A stretch of DNA of 64,000 bases, taken from contig NZ_JAANMZ010000002.1 in assembly GCF_011250555.1 (NCBI RefSeq), forward strand, positions 1-64,000, in the 5' to 3' direction. Source of the DNA: Bacillus sp. MM2020_4. GTDB taxonomy: Bacteria; Bacillota; Bacilli; Bacillales; Cytobacillaceae. Positions 33,753 to 44,013 of the stretch are shown here, piece by piece; within the stretch, counting starts at the first letter, position 1, and the number at the start of each line of letters is the position of its first letter. Position numbers and translations under genes: made by a program. The notes below the pieces were generated by a model. The model did not search any database, was not told the origin of the DNA, and worked only from the letters and a program-made list of their open reading frames with translations.

Positions 33753-33786
33753 AAGGGACTGTTCCACTAAGGGCAGTCCCTTCTCT
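33753..33786. terminator. Bidirectional terminator prli42 / L,D-transpeptidase
   Basis: AAGGGACTG / CAGTCCCTT perfect 9-bp stem between convergent genes. Confidence 0.75.
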
Positions 33787-33787
33787 A

Positions 33788-34300
33788 TTAATCAATTGCA
33801 CCATTTTCTTGCGCTAACTTCTCAAACGACTTTTTTGATGAAATAACTAAAATTTTCGTCCCTAATGGGATTAATGGAAAGAGTGAAGAGATCACTTCAT
33901 TTTGGCTGCGAATACATCCCTGTGAGACATATTTGCCAATCGAGGCAGGCTGATTTGTCCCGTGAACCCCATAGGTTCTGCCATCAGTTCCCCTGGCATC
34001 AAAGCCAATCCACCTAGCTCCTAACGGGTTCTTTGGGTCTCCTCCGCGAATATTTCCTTTACGAAAATAGGGATCTTTGGCTTTTACGGTAATCGTAAAG
34101 AGTCCTTCTGGAGTTAATTCTTGCGTTTTACCTGTACCAACACTCACAACAGTTTGAACTTTATTTTCATTAATAAAGGCTAGCTCATTTTTCGTTTTGT
34201 TAATGATGACAAACGGATCACCAGGCATCGGGTTCGCCCCTAACGGCCAAAGCGGTGAAATAAAAAAAGAAATTAGGATCGGCGATAGAAGTTTTATCAA
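33788..34300 (-). CDS. yqjB: L,D-transpeptidase (YkuD domain)
   Basis: Exported peptidoglycan L,D-transpeptidase or related cell-wall enzyme. Residues 1-22 form a signal peptide or anchor (LLSPILISFFISPLWPLGA). The YkuD domain ends with the catalytic HGTNQPASIG...SQGCIRSQNEV segment (His, Ser-x-Gly-Cys-x-Arg; Cys near residue 137). The start is chosen as TTG at 34300, 8 nt after AGAGGTGG; a GTG GTG pair at 34312 in the same frame overlaps that site. Short 170-aa form without a LysM domain. In B. subtilis YqjB is a putative L,D-transpeptidase in this region. Confidence 0.85.
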   Translation of the reverse strand: MIKLLSPILISFFISPLWPLGANPMPGDPFVIINKTKNELAFINENKVQTVVSVGTGKTQELTPEGLFTITVKAKDPYFRKGNIRGGDPKNPLGARWIGFDARGTDGRTYGVHGTNQPASIGKYVSQGCIRSQNEVISSLFPLIPLGTKILVISSKKSFEKLAQENGAID

Positions 34301-34365
34301 TGGAGCCACCACCTCTTTTTTTCCATAGTTTGCATCATTTAACAGGTATTATTCGCTACTGTTAA

Positions 34366-34396
34366 AGAAAAAAAGATGATCATAAAGACCATCTTT
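34366..34396 (-). terminator. Terminator of the artPQR operon
   Basis: Minus strand AAAGATGGTC / GATCATCTTT stem followed by TTTTTTTC, just after the ATPase gene. Confidence 0.8.
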
Positions 34397-34409
34397 CTGC
34401 AGATCATTA

Positions 34410-35132
34410 TTAAAGCATTTTTTGCAAGAAATCTTGGGCACGCTGGCTTTTAGGACTAGCAAAGAATTCACTTGGCGGTGCATCTTCAACAAGCACCCCG
34501 CCATCAAGAAATAAGACTCTGTCAGCCACTTCTCTCGCAAAGCCCATTTCATGCGTGACAATAGCCATTGTCATTCCTGTATGGGCAAGTGATTTCATTA
34601 CTTCCAAAACCTCTTTAACCATTTCTGGATCAAGTGCAGAGGTAGGTTCATCGAAAAGCATAACCTCAGGCTCCATCGCTAATGCCCGGGCAATGGCCAC
34701 CCGCTGCTTTTGCCCACCGGACAATCTTGTTGGATATTCATTAGCTTTTTCCGATAATCCTACTTGTTTTAATAATTCAAAGGCAACTTTTTCAGCTTGA
34801 TCCCTCGACAATCCTTTTACCTTCATAGGTGCATAGGTTAAATTCTGCAGGACCGTCTTGTGAGGGAACAAATGAAAGTGTTGGAAAACCATACCAACAT
34901 TCTGTCTCACATGAAGGATATTAGTTTTTTTATCGGTTACCTCTTTATCGTCAATCCAAATTTCTCCATTGGTAGGTTCCTCCAGCAGGTTCAAGCAACG
35001 TAGGAAAGTAGATTTCCCTGATCCTGATGGGCCAATGATCGCTACAACCTCTCCCGCTTTAATAGTAGTGGAAATCCCCTTTAATACTTCAAGACTGCCA
35101 TAACTTTTATACAAGTTCTCAATCTTAATCAC
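34410..35132 (-). CDS. artR: Amino-acid ABC transporter ATPase (arginine type)
   Basis: ATP-binding subunit of a polar amino-acid importer. Walker [10 protein letters not shown] (residues 33-41), Q-loop [12 protein letters not shown], signature [15 protein letters not shown] (about 137), Walker [13 protein letters not shown], switch His in VTHEMGFA. 240 aa. Overlaps the permease stop by 8 nt. Best match in order and type to B. subtilis YqiZ (ArtR) of the arginine system YqiXYZ; specificity is inferred from this synteny. Confidence 0.92.
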   Translation of the reverse strand: MIKIENLYKSYGSLEVLKGISTTIKAGEVVAIIGPSGSGKSTFLRCLNLLEEPTNGEIWIDDKEVTDKKTNILHVRQNVGMVFQHFHLFPHKTVLQNLTYAPMKVKGLSRDQAEKVAFELLKQVGLSEKANEYPTRLSGGQKQRVAIARALAMEPEVMLFDEPTSALDPEMVKEVLEVMKSLAHTGMTMAIVTHEMGFAREVADRVLFLDGGVLVEDAPPSEFFASPKSQRAQDFLQKML

Positions 35133-35784
35133 TGCGTCTCATTCTCCTCTCAAGCGCTTTTCCTAAGAAGGTCAAAGTAATAACCATTAAATAATAGATT
35201 AACCCGGCTATTAGTAATGGTTCAAAAAAGGAGTAATTTTCAGCGCCAACCTGATAAGAGCGGCGCATAATATCCATAACCCCAATGGTTGTGACAATGG
35301 CAGATTCTTTCGTTAATGAAATAAATTCATTCATTAAGGCGGGAAGAATGTTTTTTAGTGCCTGCGGAAGGATAATATCCCACATCATTTTTCCGTACGG
35401 TACCCCTAGGGCCATCGCCGCTTCCTGCTGTCCCTTATCAACGGCAAGTATACCAGCGCGAATAATTTCCGAGATATACGCCCCAGAATTTAGTGCGAAC
35501 GATAATATTGCTGCTGTATATGGTTCGATTTGATAGCCAATCACCTGTGGTGAACCATAATAAATCAACATTAATTGCAAAACAAGCGGTGTTCCGCGAA
35601 AAATCGACGTATACACATCTGCAAACCAATTAAGAATTCTTATCGAGCTAATTTTAAATAATGATAAAATAATTCCAAGCACAAACCCCAATACCCCTGC
35701 TAGTACCACGATTTGAAGGGTAACCAGGATACCTTTTAAAATATATGGCATGGAGGGAATGAATTGAGTAAAATCTAAGTTCAT
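35125..35784 (-). CDS. artQ: Amino-acid ABC transporter permease (arginine type)
   Basis: 219-aa integral membrane permease of the HisMQ type with about five spans (near residues 15-40, 55-75, 85-105, 150-165, 190-212). The ATPase-docking EAA loop is [26 protein letters not shown] at about residues 122-147. Lies between the binding-protein and ATPase genes and overlaps the latter by 8 nt. Corresponds to YqiY/ArtQ. Confidence 0.92.
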   Translation of the reverse strand: MNLDFTQFIPSMPYILKGILVTLQIVVLAGVLGFVLGIILSLFKISSIRILNWFADVYTSIFRGTPLVLQLMLIYYGSPQVIGYQIEPYTAAILSFALNSGAYISEIIRAGILAVDKGQQEAAMALGVPYGKMMWDIILPQALKNILPALMNEFISLTKESAIVTTIGVMDIMRRSYQVGAENYSFFEPLLIAGLIYYLMVITLTFLGKALERRMRRSD

Positions 35785-35852
35785 TCATCGTCCGTCCTCT
35801 CTATCAAAAATGGAGAGACGTTCAGAATCGAACGTCTCTAGTACACCTAGAC

Positions 35853-36635
35853 CTATTGTTCCCCACCGAACCACTTGACAACCAACTTTTGCAGTTCACC
35901 GTTTTCCTTCATTTTCTTTAACTCGTTGTTAAACTTTGCTGTTAAATCACTATTTTTTGGGAAAGCAATCGCTGAGCCCGCTTCTTCTGGGTCATCACTA
36001 ATCGTAAAACCTTTAAATTCTTTTTCTTTTTCAAAATAACCCTTGGCAACAGTATCCTCAATGATAGCAGCATCAAAGCGGCCTGATTTAATTTCTTGGA
36101 TTAGGTCTGGAATACGGTTGCGGTTTTCTATTTTAATAGGAACCTGTTTATTAATTTCCTCAGCCTTTCCTTCTTGAATGGAACCAAGCTGTACGCCAAC
36201 TGTTTTACCTTTTAAATCTTCTACCGATTCAATCCCGCTGTCCTTTTTAGAAACAATTAAGTGCTGGGCTGTATAATAGATATCACTGAAATCAACGTTT
36301 TTCTTTCTTTTCTCCGTAGGTGTCATACCTGCCAATACAAAATCAGCTTGTCCTGATTTAAGTGATTGAACTAAACCGCCAAAATCCATATCCTTTACCT
36401 TTACTTCGTAGCCAAGATTTTTCGAAATTGCTTTAGCCAAATCCACATCAAAACCAATAATTTCATCGCTTTTTCCTGTTTCCACATATTCAAATGGCGG
36501 ATAGTCAGCAGACGTTGCCATCACTAATACCTTCTTTTCCCCGCTTTTCTTGCTAGCTTTTTCACTTGTACCACAAGCAGCAAGTAAACCTACAGTCATC
36601 ATCATTATTAATAATAAAATAAGTGCCTTCTTCAT
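35853..36635 (-). CDS. artP: Amino-acid-binding lipoprotein (arginine type)
   Basis: Extracellular solute-binding lipoprotein of family 3. Signal peptide with lipobox LLAAC (lipid-modified Cys at residue 21), then the mature domain VLVMATSADYPPFEYVE, GFDVDLAKAI, and GQADFVLAGMTPTEKRKKNVDFSDIYY (about 97-123). 260 aa. First gene of artP-artQ-artR. The upstream region holds an ArgR-box-like sequence, and the arginine repressor gene argR is in the same window. Corresponds to YqiX/ArtP. Confidence 0.92.
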   Translation of the reverse strand: MKKALILLLIMMMTVGLLAACGTSEKASKKSGEKKVLVMATSADYPPFEYVETGKSDEIIGFDVDLAKAISKNLGYEVKVKDMDFGGLVQSLKSGQADFVLAGMTPTEKRKKNVDFSDIYYTAQHLIVSKKDSGIESVEDLKGKTVGVQLGSIQEGKAEEINKQVPIKIENRNRIPDLIQEIKSGRFDAAIIEDTVAKGYFEKEKEFKGFTISDDPEEAGSAIAFPKNSDLTAKFNNELKKMKENGELQKLVVKWFGGEQ

Positions 36636-36720
36636 TTGTTTTCCCCCTATAACTTATCTGAAAATTGAAATATTAACCTATTCCTTAAATAGTCCAATTT
36701 TCAAGAATAATAGAATGTTT

Positions 36721-36738
36721 GATTAATAATTATTCATT
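36721..36738 (-). promoter_or_regulatory. ArgR-box-like site upstream of artP
   Basis: Minus strand AATGAATAATTATTAATC resembles the 18-bp ARG box WNTGAATWWWWATTCANW with two mismatches in the right half. The left half overlaps a second inverted repeat ATTCATTGTAATGAAT. The region is AT-rich, so this is suggestive only. Confidence 0.4.
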
Positions 36739-36820
36739 GTAATGAATTTTAACACAAACTAATAATTATGCAAATATATTTTTAAAGATTCATTTAAATT
36801 TTTTTAAAGTAACTTTTTCC

Positions 36821-36860
36821 AAAAAAATAGAGCCAATCTCCATTGGGAGATTGGCTCTTT
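36821..36860 (-). terminator. Terminator after brxB
   Basis: AGAGCCAATCTCC / GGAGATTGGCTCT, 13-bp perfect stem with a 4-nt loop and seven T on the minus strand. It insulates brxB from artP. Confidence 0.92.
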
Positions 36861-36866
36861 ACTTCA

Positions 36867-37304
36867 TTAAAATTCTTCACAGTATTCATCAAATTCCTTC
36901 TGCAGTTTGGAAACGACTGTCGCAGGATCAAAGCCTTCGATTTGATGTCTTTCCACCATGGAGCAAATCTTGCCGTCCTTTAATAGGGCGAAAGAAGGTG
37001 AGGATGGCGGATAGCCTGTGAAATAGCTACGCGCCGTTTCCGTTGCTTCCTTATCCTGTCCAGCAAAAACGGTAACTAGATGATCAGGACGTTTATCATA
37101 ATGGACGGCATGTGCTGCTGCGGGTCTTGCCACACCACCGGCACAACCACAAACAGAATTGATCATAACTAAAGTCGTTCCTTTTTGCGACAATGCCTCT
37201 TCTACGTCAGTAGGTGTTTTCAGTTCTTTATATCCAGCTGATGCAATTTCCTGACGTGCCTGGTTAACCACATCATTCATGAAAAAATTAAAATCCATGC
37301 TCAT
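36867..37304 (-). CDS. brxB: Bacilliredoxin BrxB
   Basis: Removes bacillithiol from S-bacillithiolated proteins (BrxA/BrxB class). The CGC active site is in [15 protein letters not shown] at about residue 54, replacing the CxxC of thioredoxin. 145 aa from the ATG at 37304 ([11 protein letters not shown]), identical in length to B. subtilis YqiW; three extra in-frame codons upstream are disregarded. In B. subtilis it follows bkdB directly; here the methylmalonyl-CoA mutase block intervenes. Confidence 0.93.
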   Translation of the reverse strand: MSMDFNFFMNDVVNQARQEIASAGYKELKTPTDVEEALSQKGTTLVMINSVCGCAGGVARPAAAHAVHYDKRPDHLVTVFAGQDKEATETARSYFTGYPPSSPSFALLKDGKICSMVERHQIEGFDPATVVSKLQKEFDEYCEEF

Positions 37305-37384
37305 AAAAAACACTCCTTTATGTTATGTAATGTATATAACAATATAACTACATCATAACAGTAAAAATGCATTTTTTCCAATCT

Positions 37385-37407
37385 AAAAAAACTGCCGAAA
37401 CCGGCAG
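37385..37407 (-). terminator. Terminator of the mutA-mutB-meaB operon
   Basis: CTGCCG / CGGCAG stem, 4-nt loop, seven T on the minus strand. The end of meaB lies within the first few bases. Confidence 0.75.
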
Positions 37408-37408
37408 C

Positions 37409-38527
37409 TCATTCGTTTAAAAAAGTATGGAATAATGTTTCTACAGCAATCGCCACTGTGGTTTCACCCGCAATAACCTCATTTTCTAATTTTGGCAGTT
37501 CCTGTTTAACACCCTCATGATGGTAAAAATAAAATTGGAGCTGGTCGGTAATCATGGAATAAAGCCATTCTCGCGACTGAGACTTTCTTCTATTTTCAAA
37601 TACCCCTGATCTTTTCCCCGTTTGTTCGAACGATTGAATAACATCCCAGATTCCACTGATTCCTTCATGTGTTATGGAGGAACAGGTATATGCCTTTGTT
37701 GCCCAGCCTTTTGTTGCAGGCTGCAGAAAATGGAGGATTCGGTTATACTCTTTTCTAGTCTGCTCTGCTTTTGGCTTATTCTCACCATCTGCTTTATGAA
37801 CAAGGATGGAATCAGCTAATTCCATAATCCCTTTTTTCATTCCCTGGAGCTCATCACCGGCTCCCGTCAGTACAAGAAGCATGAAAAAATCCACCATATC
37901 GCGAATAATGACCTCACTTTGTCCAACACCAACCGTTTCGATTAGAATCACATCAAAACCGGCAGCCTCACAAAGTAACATCGCTTCCCTCGTTTTTCGA
38001 TGAACCCCACCCAGTTTTCCCGCTGTTGGAGAAGGGCGGATAAAGGCCCTCGGATTTCTAGACAAGTGTTCCATCCTTGTTTTGTCCCCTAGGATACTAC
38101 CGCCGCTAATACTGGAGCTTGGATCAATGGCTAACACGGCTACATTGTGGCCCAAGCCGCAGAGGTAAGTTCCAAACGCTTCAATAAAGGTGCTTTTGCC
38201 GGCACCGGGCACACCGGTGATACCAATTCGTATCGACTTCCCGCTATGGCGGTGGAGCTTTTGCAGCAGCTGCTGCGCCTTCTTGAAATGCTGCCCGGCA
38301 TTGCTCTCCACTAGGGTAATCGCCCTTGCCAGAATTCCCCTATCTCCTTTTATGATTCCTTCATAGAGCTCATCAACTGTGGGCTCAGAGGAACTGCGTT
38401 TTTGAAAACGGATATTTTTTTGAATGGCTGCCGTTTGACCCTCGATCTCCTGTCCCTTTCTTACAACGCTAGAACAGCTTCCTGGGTTATTTGGGTCACT
38501 CCATTCCGGTTTATGATCCGTGCCCAT
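37409..38527 (-). CDS. meaB: MeaB-type GTPase, methylmalonyl-CoA mutase chaperone
   Basis: G3E-family GTPase that loads and protects adenosylcobalamin in methylmalonyl-CoA mutase. Walker A GVPGAGKSTFIEAFG at about residue 102, AIDPSSSISGGSILGDKTRM (switch I region, about 135), ETVGVGQSE (switch II, about 198) and the VHKADG guanine-specificity segment. 372 aa; the first 50 residues are a poorly conserved extension. Its ATG follows the mutB TAA without a gap, so it is translationally linked to the enzyme it serves. Confidence 0.94.
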   Translation of the reverse strand: MGTDHKPEWSDPNNPGSCSSVVRKGQEIEGQTAAIQKNIRFQKRSSSEPTVDELYEGIIKGDRGILARAITLVESNAGQHFKKAQQLLQKLHRHSGKSIRIGITGVPGAGKSTFIEAFGTYLCGLGHNVAVLAIDPSSSISGGSILGDKTRMEHLSRNPRAFIRPSPTAGKLGGVHRKTREAMLLCEAAGFDVILIETVGVGQSEVIIRDMVDFFMLLVLTGAGDELQGMKKGIMELADSILVHKADGENKPKAEQTRKEYNRILHFLQPATKGWATKAYTCSSITHEGISGIWDVIQSFEQTGKRSGVFENRRKSQSREWLYSMITDQLQFYFYHHEGVKQELPKLENEVIAGETTVAIAVETLFHTFLNE

Positions 38528-40726
38528 TTATTGTGCCACTTCCTCATAACCAAGTTGCTTATATATCTCCTTGATTACTTTTTGTGCAGACACTGGGATA
38601 ATCGTTCCCGGACCAAATATGGCCGAGGCTCCATGTTCATACAAAAATTGATAATCTTGAGCCGGTATAACACCACCGATGACAACTAAAATATCTTCTC
38701 GTCCTAATTTTTTCAATTCATTCACGAGCTGCGGTAATAAAGTTTTATGTCCTGCCGCAAGCGAACTGAACCCAATAACATGGACATCATTCTCAACAGC
38801 CTGCCTCGCCGTTTCTTCGGGTGTCTGGAATAACGGGCCGATATCCACATCGAACCCAAGATCAGCGAATGCTGTGGCAATAACCTTTGCCCCGCGATCA
38901 TGACCGTCCTGCCCCATTTTGGCAATGAGGATCCGCGGTCGTCTTCCTTCATTCTCAAGAAATTCATCGGTCATTCTTTTCACTTCTACTATCTCTTCTT
39001 CATTGTTAAAGGCGGTACTATATACACCGCTAATCGAACGGATTACCGCTTTATGTCTGCTGGCAACACGCTCTATTGCATCAGAAATTTCTCCTAGCGT
39101 TGCTCTTACTCTTGCCGCTTGAACCGCAAGACCTAACAAATTGTCTTCCCCTGTTTCCGCTGCTTTTGTTAATGCGCTAAGTGCCTCGCCAACTTTTTGG
39201 TCATCACGGGCGGACTTTAATTCGTTTAATTTTTCAATTTGTTTTAATCGGACAGCAGTATTATCAATATCCAAAATATCAATGGCCTCTTCTTTTTCAA
39301 GACGATAACGATTGACGCCAATGATTGTTTCTTTCCCGGAGTCAATTTGTGCCTGCCTCCTTGCAGCAGCCTCCTCTATCCTCATTTTCGGCAGTCCTGT
39401 TTCAATTGCCTTCGCCATACCCCCAAGACCTTCAATCTCTTCAATATGCGTCCATGCTCTTTGGACTAATTCATCCGTCAGCTTTTCTACATAATAAGAG
39501 CCCGCCCATGGGTCAATCACGTTGGTAATACCCGTTTCTTCTTGTAAAAACAATTGCGTGTTACGTGCGATTCGGGCCGAAAAATCTGTTGGCAGGGCGA
39601 TCGCTTCATCTAATGCATTAGTATGCAGGGATTGTGTATGACCCATTGCTGCTGCATGTGCCTCAATGAGTGTCCTTGTGACATTATTAAATGGGTCCTG
39701 TTCCGTCAAGCTCCAGCCGGATGTTTGCGAATGTGTTCGCAATGCCGATGACTTTTCATTCTTAGGATTGAATGATTTCATCATTTTTGCCCAAATCAAG
39801 CGTCCCGCACGCATTTTAGCAACCTCCATGAAGTAATTCATCCCGATTGCCCAGAAAAACGATAGCCTTGGAGCAAATGAATCAATTTCTATTCCCGCTT
39901 TAAGGCCAGTTCTTACATATTCCAACCCATCAGCTAAAGTATAAGCCAATTCAATATCTGCAGGTGCACCGGCCTCCTGCATATGATAGCCGGAAATACT
40001 GATACTATTAAACTTTGGCATGTATTTGGAAGTGTATTCAAAAATATCGGCAATAATTTTCATCGACATCTCCGGTGGGTAAATATACGTATTCCGCACC
40101 ATATATTCTTTTAAAATATCATTTTGGATGGTGCCTGATAATTTCTCTTGACTTACCCCTTGTTCCTCCGCCGTCACGATGAAGAATGCTAAGATTGGTA
40201 ATACAGCACCGTTCATTGTCATCGAAACGGACATTTGATCAAGTGGTATCCCATCAAATAGTGTTTTCATATCAAGGACTGAGTCGATTGCAACTCCCGC
40301 TTTCCCCACATCCCCAACCACTCTTGAATGGTCTGAGTCATAGCCGCGATGTGTAGCTAAATCAAAGGCGACCGATAATCCTTTTTGCCCCATGGCCAGA
40401 TTGCGGCGGTAAAAAGCATTACTTTCTTCAGCAGTTGAAAATCCTGCATACTGCCTTACCGTCCATGGACGGTTTACATACATGGTTGGATATGGCCCTC
40501 GTGTATATGGAGGGAGTCCTGGAAGGTTTTCAAGATGCTCTAGCTCATCCCGATCTTCTTTTGTATAAAGCGGTTTTAATGTGATTTGCTCATTTGTTTC
40601 AAACAGTAAGTCATCAATAGTCGTTACAATTTCCTGTTTAACTTTTTCCTGCCATTCTTCCTTAGTAATAAATTTCTGCTCATCAAACAATGAACTATTT
40701 TGAAAATCAGGCTTTTGTCTTTTCAA
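38528..40726 (-). CDS. mutB: Methylmalonyl-CoA mutase large subunit
   Basis: Catalytic B12-dependent subunit converting (R)-methylmalonyl-CoA to succinyl-CoA. TIM barrel with the substrate-binding [22 protein letters not shown] segment (about residue 80) and [10 protein letters not shown]. The C-terminal cobalamin domain (about 600-732) has the base-off motif [10 protein letters not shown] (lower-ligand His) and later GFSSLAAGH and [10 protein letters not shown]. 732 aa. It overlaps the end of mutA by 20 nt. Also named scpA in other genera. Confidence 0.96.
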   Translation of the reverse strand: MKRQKPDFQNSSLFDEQKFITKEEWQEKVKQEIVTTIDDLLFETNEQITLKPLYTKEDRDELEHLENLPGLPPYTRGPYPTMYVNRPWTVRQYAGFSTAEESNAFYRRNLAMGQKGLSVAFDLATHRGYDSDHSRVVGDVGKAGVAIDSVLDMKTLFDGIPLDQMSVSMTMNGAVLPILAFFIVTAEEQGVSQEKLSGTIQNDILKEYMVRNTYIYPPEMSMKIIADIFEYTSKYMPKFNSISISGYHMQEAGAPADIELAYTLADGLEYVRTGLKAGIEIDSFAPRLSFFWAIGMNYFMEVAKMRAGRLIWAKMMKSFNPKNEKSSALRTHSQTSGWSLTEQDPFNNVTRTLIEAHAAAMGHTQSLHTNALDEAIALPTDFSARIARNTQLFLQEETGITNVIDPWAGSYYVEKLTDELVQRAWTHIEEIEGLGGMAKAIETGLPKMRIEEAAARRQAQIDSGKETIIGVNRYRLEKEEAIDILDIDNTAVRLKQIEKLNELKSARDDQKVGEALSALTKAAETGEDNLLGLAVQAARVRATLGEISDAIERVASRHKAVIRSISGVYSTAFNNEEEIVEVKRMTDEFLENEGRRPRILIAKMGQDGHDRGAKVIATAFADLGFDVDIGPLFQTPEETARQAVENDVHVIGFSSLAAGHKTLLPQLVNELKKLGREDILVVIGGVIPAQDYQFLYEHGASAIFGPGTIIPVSAQKVIKEIYKQLGYEEVAQ

Positions 40727-42572
40727 TGGTGTTCACCTCCATGTCAGCTAAAAGGGTGGAAATGGCTTCATAGCAGTTACTTTTTAAATGAATAAACTGT
40801 TTAATACCCTCGTTCATCCACCTGGCTTGATTTTCTTTTTCAGGGAGCCCCGCTAAGTAAAAAGTTCGCTCAGGCAATTCTGCCTTCAAGCCCATTAAAA
40901 TTTCATGACCCAAGGATTCATATTGGTCATTCGTACCACATAGACAAAAGTATTTAACGGGTTGTTGTGTAACAAATTGTCTAGCATCTTCTACCGTTAA
41001 AATAGGGCGGCCTTCTACAGTGTTGATGCCACCGGAAGCAAAAAATCCCTTCATAAAATCGAGTCTTGACTTATATTGTTTTAATTCTCCTAGACAAATC
41101 ATGCCGACAGTCGGTACAGATCCAAATTTCCCTTCAAGATACTTCGCTTTACTGCGCAATTCCTCAAATGGTTCGGCCAATCTCTTAGATGTGACAGCTT
41201 CGATTCTTACTCCACCTGCAAAACGAGATTGTTCCCTCGAAAGTGGTCTGCTGGGTACTGTTTCATCTAAATTCGCATAAACATTTGTGCCAACAATACT
41301 TTGCTTCCTTGTCTGAATATCAAGATTCCTTCTTTCATAGACAGAGGTAATTTCATGCTGCAGCCAATTCGTTTTTAATACTTCAAGGATGCCGCCACTG
41401 GCTTCGATTTGTTGAAAGAAGGACCACGCCTTTTCAGCTAATAGGTTTGTTAATTCTTCCACATACCAGGAACCACCTGCAGGGTCAATCACTTTTTTCA
41501 GATGTGCTTCCTCTTTTAAAAGAAGTTGGACATTTCTAGCAATCCTTTCTGAAAAGGGTGTTGCGCCACTGTGTTCATCGAAAGGACTTACATGTAAATA
41601 TTGAACACCACCAATGACAGCCGCAAATGCTTCATTCCCTGCTCGAAGTAAATTTACATGTGGGTCATGTACAGTTTTAGTGGAAGAAGATGTTTCTGCA
41701 GCAATCATCATTCCGCGAGACTTTTCATTTACACTGTATAGTTGGGTGATTCGATTCCACAGAACACGTGCTGCCCTCAGTTTAGCAATCTCCATGAAAA
41801 AGTTTCCGCCAATCGCAAATTGAAAGACCATTTTACCGAGGATTTCTTCTAGTTCCATTCCTTTTTCCTGAAGCTTTTCGAGATAATATACCCCTTCTGC
41901 TAAAGAAATACCGAGCTCTTGAACCCCATTCGCCCCGCCATTATGATATGGCACCGTGTCGATTAAGATCGTACGTAAATTAGGAAATAATATACTCGAT
42001 TGTTGGATATTTTTAAGCCAATCCTTGAGAAATTCTTCTGAAATAAGACCATCCTCTGCAAATAGTGCAACCGGATCAGCACCGATATATCCGCAGATTT
42101 GGTCTTGTCCATCCAAATTAGTTACTTGCTTATGAAAAGCCAATTGTAAATCTTTGGCGTTGATAGCAAATGGGTATTGGACATTGAAATTCCCTAAAAC
42201 GTTGACAAGGCTTTCTTCTCTTTCAAATAGTGCCTCCTTAACATCAAATGAAATAGCAGATTGTCCTTTTTCAAACGATTGATGGAGTTTCACTTGCAAC
42301 TCTTCAGGCGTTTGATAGGAAATACGCTGTGCGGCTATCCATTCATTTGTCCTATATCCAAGCGGGTAAATCCCTCTTCTAAAATCCGAAGCACCTGGAA
42401 ATTCCGAAATTGGCTGCTCATCTGTCTTGGAATAAAGCGGTTTCAAAACTATATTTTCATATGTAGTAGTTTCTAAGGATTTAACTGTTTTTCCTTTTAG
42501 AGATGACTCCGCTTTCTCCTTCCATTCATCCATTGTTTTAATAGCAAATGCCTGACTTTTTATTTTCCCCAA
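40707..42572 (-). CDS. mutA: Methylmalonyl-CoA mutase small subunit
   Basis: Structural partner of MutB in the heterodimeric enzyme. It keeps the mutase barrel ([30 protein letters not shown]) but lacks the DxHxxG cobalamin motif in its degenerate C-terminal domain, as expected for the non-catalytic subunit. The frame starts at TTG 42581 inside the ribosome site; the TTG at 42572, 9 nt after GGAAGGGAG, is preferred, giving 621 aa. First gene of mutA-mutB-meaB. A perfect inverted repeat lies 24 bp upstream of the chosen start. Confidence 0.92.
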   Translation of the reverse strand: MGKIKSQAFAIKTMDEWKEKAESSLKGKTVKSLETTTYENIVLKPLYSKTDEQPISEFPGASDFRRGIYPLGYRTNEWIAAQRISYQTPEELQVKLHQSFEKGQSAISFDVKEALFEREESLVNVLGNFNVQYPFAINAKDLQLAFHKQVTNLDGQDQICGYIGADPVALFAEDGLISEEFLKDWLKNIQQSSILFPNLRTILIDTVPYHNGGANGVQELGISLAEGVYYLEKLQEKGMELEEILGKMVFQFAIGGNFFMEIAKLRAARVLWNRITQLYSVNEKSRGMMIAAETSSSTKTVHDPHVNLLRAGNEAFAAVIGGVQYLHVSPFDEHSGATPFSERIARNVQLLLKEEAHLKKVIDPAGGSWYVEELTNLLAEKAWSFFQQIEASGGILEVLKTNWLQHEITSVYERRNLDIQTRKQSIVGTNVYANLDETVPSRPLSREQSRFAGGVRIEAVTSKRLAEPFEELRSKAKYLEGKFGSVPTVGMICLGELKQYKSRLDFMKGFFASGGINTVEGRPILTVEDARQFVTQQPVKYFCLCGTNDQYESLGHEILMGLKAELPERTFYLAGLPEKENQARWMNEGIKQFIHLKSNCYEAISTLLADMEVNTIEKTKA

Positions 42573-42596
42573 TCTTCTCAACTCCCTTCCACTTAT

Positions 42597-42620
42597 TTAA
42601 TTGAAATAAAATTCAATTAA
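42597..42620. promoter_or_regulatory. Perfect inverted repeat upstream of mutA
   Basis: Arms TTAATTGAA and TTCAATTAA separated by 6 bp, 24 bp in total, placed between the mutA ribosome site and any upstream promoter. Symmetry and position fit an operator for a TetR- or GntR-type regulator. Binding protein unknown. Confidence 0.45.
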
Positions 42621-42670
42621 TTCTCCTACGTACTATTTTATGGTATTTACATAAGACTAGCAATACATTA

Positions 42671-42703
42671 AACCAAACAACCGCTGCATCGGATGCAGCG
42701 GTT
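42671..42703 (-). terminator. Terminator of the bkd operon
   Basis: AACCGCTGCATC / GATGCAGCGGTT, 12-bp stem with TGTTTGGTTT tail on the minus strand, 6 nt after bkdB. It separates bkd from mutA. Confidence 0.8.
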
Positions 42704-42708
42704 ATTTC

Positions 42709-43998
42709 TTAATAAATTGACGTTGTAGATTTTGATGTATTTTCTAGAATTTCTTTCACACGCTGTAAGAATCGGCCGCTAACAAGTCCGTCCAGGACTC
42801 TGTGATCAAGTGACATACATAGGTTCACCATGTCACGGACCGCAATCATGCCATTGTTCATCACAACTGGGCGTTTGACAATGGATTCCACTTGGAGAAT
42901 CGCAGCCTGTGGGTAATTGATGATTCCCATTGATTGAACAGAGCCAAACGAGCCTGTATTGTTTACCGTGAATGTTCCACCCTGCATATCGTCAGACTTC
43001 AACTTTCCAGTTCTCACTTTCACAGCAAGCTCAGAAATTTCACGGGCAATCCCCTTTATCGTCTTTTCATCTGCATTCTTAATAACAGGAACAAAAAGCG
43101 CATCATCGGTTGCAACCGCAATTGAGATATTGATATCCTTCTTTTGAATAATCTTATCCCCGGCCCACATCGAATTAATCTGCGGGAATTCTTTTAAAGC
43201 TTGGGCAACTGCCTTCACAAAGAAAGCAAAGAAAGTTAGATTAAATCCTTCTTTTTTCTTGAATTCATCTTTAAGAGAGTTTCGATATTCCACCAAATTG
43301 GTTGCATCGACTTCGACCATTGTCCAGGCATGTGGTGCTTCATGCTTGCTGCGCAGCATATTTGCAGCGATTGCTTTTCGAATGCCTGTTACAGGTATCT
43401 CAATATCGCCGGCTGCCACTGGAACATTTACCGCTGGGGCTGGGGTAGACACTGGCTTTCCTACATCTTGTTTAGTAGACGGTGCCGATGCTGGCTCCTT
43501 CTGCGCTTCAACCTTTTGAGAAGTAGTAGGAATATTTCCTGACTCGATTACTCTCAACAGGTCTTTTCTTGTAATCCGCCCGCCCGCACCAGTACCTGAC
43601 ACTTGGGTTAAATCAATCCCATGTTCTTGTGAAATTTTCAGAACAGCAGGTGAATAACGGGCTTTGCTGCCTTGTTCTGCTTGAATCGCATCAACAGTGT
43701 CACTGGACGTTTCCTTTTGTTCGCTTCCAGATGCTGACGGTTCCTCAGCAATACCGCCTTCAATCTCAATCGTACAAATAATCTCCCCAACGGCAAATGT
43801 ATCGCCTTCGTCTGCAATTAGCTCTTTGATCACACCTGTAAAGGAGGATGGGACTTCCGCATTTACTTTATCTGTCATTACCTCTGCAAGGGGATCATAT
43901 TTATTGACTTTATCGCCGACAGATACTAACCATTTGCTAATCGTACCTTCGGTTACACTTTCCCCTAACTGAGGCATTTTAATTTGTTCCATTGCCAC
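42709..43998 (-). CDS. bkdB: Branched-chain keto-acid dehydrogenase E2 (lipoamide acyltransferase)
   Basis: Core acyltransferase of the BCKDH complex, transferring the branched acyl group to CoA. N-terminal lipoyl domain with the lipoyl-Lys in VMTDKVNAEVPSS (about residue 45). The E1/E3-binding domain RYSPAVLKISQEHGIDL (about 115) follows, with a Pro/Ala linker. The catalytic domain has GIRKAIAANMLRSKHEAPH and the active-site motif LDHRVLDG (about 398). The GTG at 43998, 10 nt after AAGGAGG, gives MAMEQIKMPQLG and matches the B. subtilis start. Last gene of the operon. Confidence 0.95.
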   Translation of the reverse strand: MAMEQIKMPQLGESVTEGTISKWLVSVGDKVNKYDPLAEVMTDKVNAEVPSSFTGVIKELIADEGDTFAVGEIICTIEIEGGIAEEPSASGSEQKETSSDTVDAIQAEQGSKARYSPAVLKISQEHGIDLTQVSGTGAGGRITRKDLLRVIESGNIPTTSQKVEAQKEPASAPSTKQDVGKPVSTPAPAVNVPVAAGDIEIPVTGIRKAIAANMLRSKHEAPHAWTMVEVDATNLVEYRNSLKDEFKKKEGFNLTFFAFFVKAVAQALKEFPQINSMWAGDKIIQKKDINISIAVATDDALFVPVIKNADEKTIKGIAREISELAVKVRTGKLKSDDMQGGTFTVNNTGSFGSVQSMGIINYPQAAILQVESIVKRPVVMNNGMIAVRDMVNLCMSLDHRVLDGLVSGRFLQRVKEILENTSKSTTSIY

Positions 43999-44013
43999 TA
44001 TTTCCAAACCTCC

